Shown here piece after piece: positions 20,703 through 22,375 of a stretch of 22,375 bases of DNA; positions within the stretch are counted from its first letter, which is position 1; every line of letters starts with the position of its first letter. The DNA comes from Flammula alnicola. Lineage: Eukaryota > Basidiomycota > Agaricomycetes > Agaricales > Strophariaceae. Under the pieces are notes generated by a model. The model was not told the DNA's origin. It saw only the letters and a program-made list of their open reading frames with translations, and did no database searches. The stretch is from assembly GCA_015499995.1 (NCBI GenBank), contig JADNRV010000607.1, forward strand, positions 1 through 22,375. Direction: 5' to 3'. The position numbers and the translations under genes are program-made.

Positions 20703-21415
20703 TCACTCTGCGGCACAACCGGGAACTCGAACACAACATCCTTCCCTGTGAGTCGGCGGTACACAGACGAGAACGAATCCAGCTTGTATTCCAGCGATGT
20801 GGCGTCTTTTGAGTCGAGCACCTGAACACCGCCCCATTAGGATCATTGACTCGCCCTGACGTGACATTATTCCACTTACACTTTCAAAAGCTTCGAGCCG
20901 TCGACGGCAACACGAGTCCTCTTGCCGACGATCTCAGTGGGGAAAACAAGATCTTCCAAGATCTTCTCGTGGACGCTGGTCAGGGTGCGGCTGCGGGGCC
21001 TCTTCTGCTTGACGCGCGAGTTACGGGTGGGCTTGCGCAGCATCCGGCGCTGGCAATGAAGACGACGTGACGGTCAGAGAATTCTTCTCGAGCTCTCGTG
21101 TCAGCCTAGAATACACCCGATCCATTGTCAATTATCCACCCAATAGCACATTCCATATTCCAATACCCACCTTTGCTGAACCTTGTGGAAAGCCTTCAAT
21201 TGGGGGACGGGCACAAAGATAACGATGGCCTTCTTGCCGCCACGGACATCGACCTCGCGTGCAGCAGAGATTGGAGAGCGCGGAGCTCGCTTTTGAGTTC
21301 GGGGGACATTGTTCTCGAGGTCAATCAGGGCCTGGGCGACGCTCTTTTCGGTTTCATCGGGAGGGGTGGTGGGGGCATTGGCGGTGCGGAGAATCTTGTT
21401 GGTGATAGTGGACAT
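20703..21415 (-). CDS. RPS7: 40S ribosomal protein S7 (eS7) with multiple apparent indels
   Basis: eS7 is a small-subunit ribosomal protein needed for rRNA processing. Minus-strand coding exons are 21415-21171, 21105-20882 and 20821 to the stop. Clear family segments are [59 protein letters not shown], then [20 protein letters not shown] and [11 protein letters not shown]. Several single-base indels disturb it: an extra C at 21301-21305 and a missing A at 21271-21272, which together turn the family's ELK-ELR-LQ stretch into [10 protein letters not shown]; a missing A at 21082-21083; and a missing C at 21052-21053. As written the last exon runs on to a stop at 20630-20632. One missing base near 20706-20711 would end it at 20703 and give about 196 aa, the usual length. 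Being essential and otherwise intact, it is more likely mis-sequenced than dead. Confidence 0.9.
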
Positions 21416-21431
21416 CTTGAGGAATAGTGCC

Positions 21432-21584
21432 CTAGAAAAACCAAAGCACGGCCAGTCAACATCCACATTCCAATCATGCCATCCACCCCATTCCCATCAT
21501 TCAATCCTTCGTATTCTTCTTCCAACGTATGCCTTTCCATGCTAGATCCACCCTGGAGCGTGAAAGAGCAGAATTTCGACTCAC
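21432..21584 (-). other. Probable intron upstream of the RPS7 start
   Basis: On the minus strand a strong donor (gtgagt, at 21584) and acceptor (ttttctag, ending 21432) flank 153 bases, 17 bases before the eS7 ATG. First introns at or near the start codon are common in fungal ribosomal protein genes. The upstream exon may be untranslated or may extend the frame (see findings). Confidence 0.55.
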
Positions 21585-21729
21585 CAGACCTTTTGACGAC
21601 GGCGACGACGACGAGTAGAGACTTTCTTGATACCGAATCGCCAACTTGGAGTCACAACAAGAGCAAACTTCTTCTCCGGTCGGCCCGGAGAGCCTGCACT
21701 CCGGCCGGCCTGCTGCCACTTTGAGTTTC

Positions 21730-21737
21730 TGACGTCA
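21730..21737. promoter_or_regulatory. Palindromic CRE/ATF-type site TGACGTCA
   Basis: A perfect 8-bp CRE palindrome about 315 bp upstream of the eS7 ATG and about 146 bp upstream of the 5' intron donor. Fungal bZIP factors of the ATF/CREB type recognise this sequence. Activity here is inferred from sequence alone. Confidence 0.4.
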
Positions 21738-22375
21738 TCATTCATCCTCTTCATTGACTCGGGACTGCTGGATCGCCGTTATTCAATACACTCGCCATTG
21801 ACCGCAAAAGCATGTCACCTACGGCCGATTGCCCTCAGCGTCGACGGCCGATTCTAATTCTGGAAACAAACGATGGATCAACTTAGCATTTGTCCTCGGC
21901 ATCTTGGATTCTGACCTTACGACATGCTCGGACTCCGAGTGAAAGGTTTGCTTGAAAACAATAGTCCATGGAGACTATCAGCTCCGTTTTCAAGCCTGAA
22001 GCTCGAAGATACCATAATTCGAAGAAAATCGTGTCTCCTGACTGTAACTGCTCTTCACCGTCCAGGTTCGTTTACCACACCTCCTTTTGCTCCGTTCTTC
22101 GATAGCACGAGGGTATCCACCGCGCTATCTATCTACTATCGTGGATCGGCCTCGGCCACATGTAGACATATGGAATGTAAGAACTGGTAAGAACCGCGCC
22201 TGCATGGGTTTTACTGCTCGCATTTCTCACCTTATCGACCATCCAAGCGATAGCAAGTCAGTTGATATAGTCTTGATCCGAATCCTCAGAAAAATATCTC
22301 AACAACTCAAGAATCACGCAACCACAGTGGAGTATGATATATTGATTCATATGTGATAAGGTATTAATGAAAATC
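21738..22375. other. Unassigned terminal region upstream of RPS7
   Basis: The last 640 bases presumably contain the RPS7 promoter and flanking DNA. A weak plus-strand spliced ORF is listed separately. I recognise nothing else. Confidence 0.4.
21924..22270 (+). CDS. Doubtful spliced small ORF
   Basis: The ATG at 21924 opens an exon to 22065. A 40-nt candidate intron (gttcgt...gatag) and an exon 22106-22186 follow, then gtaaga...gatag and a short exon to TAG 22268-22270. Phases agree and the middle exon reads RPRPHVDIWNVRTG, vaguely like a WD-repeat strand. There is no recognisable domain overall and it is short (about 80 aa), so it may be chance. Confidence 0.18.

Overview
This window looks like nuclear DNA of a basidiomycete fungus, probably a mushroom-forming agaricomycete. 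The genes are dense and on both strands, and are cut by many 40-80 nt GT-AG introns. The proteins include eukaryotic eL3 and eS7 ribosomal proteins, an AMMECR1-domain protein, a Rab GTPase, a PPR-like mitochondrial protein and caspase-domain proteins. No tRNA, rRNA, transposon ORF or CRISPR array was recognised. All gene models are hand-built from splice signals, reading frame and paralogue comparison.

Layout. (1) 86-2508, minus strand: two tandem paralogues encoding small charged, probably coiled-coil proteins, with identical internal exon sizes. The second carries a 60-bp coding repeat. (2) 2916-4530, plus: a seven-exon alpha/beta-hydrolase-like (dienelactone-hydrolase type) plus NTF2/SnoaL-like protein. 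(3) 5312-8017 minus and 9910-12483 plus: two divergent paralogous caspase-domain proteins (803 and 724 aa) with a shared, unusual C-terminal region. A 1.9-kb AT-rich spacer separates them. (4) 13048-14591, plus: RPL3/eL3 with two tiny 5' exons. (5) 15046-17054, plus: a PPR-like, probably mitochondrial protein with one frame break. (6) 17250-18116, minus: an AMMECR1-domain protein. (7) 18968-20358, minus: a Rab-like GTPase with a long insert and three apparent frame breaks. (8) 20703-21415, minus: RPS7/eS7 with several apparent indels. (9) 21740-22375: weak, unassigned sequence.

Two themes stand out. The first is the divergent caspase pair. Both copies keep the His-Cys dyad and the same long C-terminal region, but their N-termini are completely different. 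The second is a cluster of single-base indels, mostly one missing base in short homopolymers, in otherwise clearly conserved genes. It is densest at 19.0-21.4 kb, while 2.9-14.6 kb reads cleanly. Restoring one base at each site brings every affected gene exactly back into frame with correct splice phases. Assembly or consensus error is therefore the leading explanation, with real pseudogenisation as the alternative.
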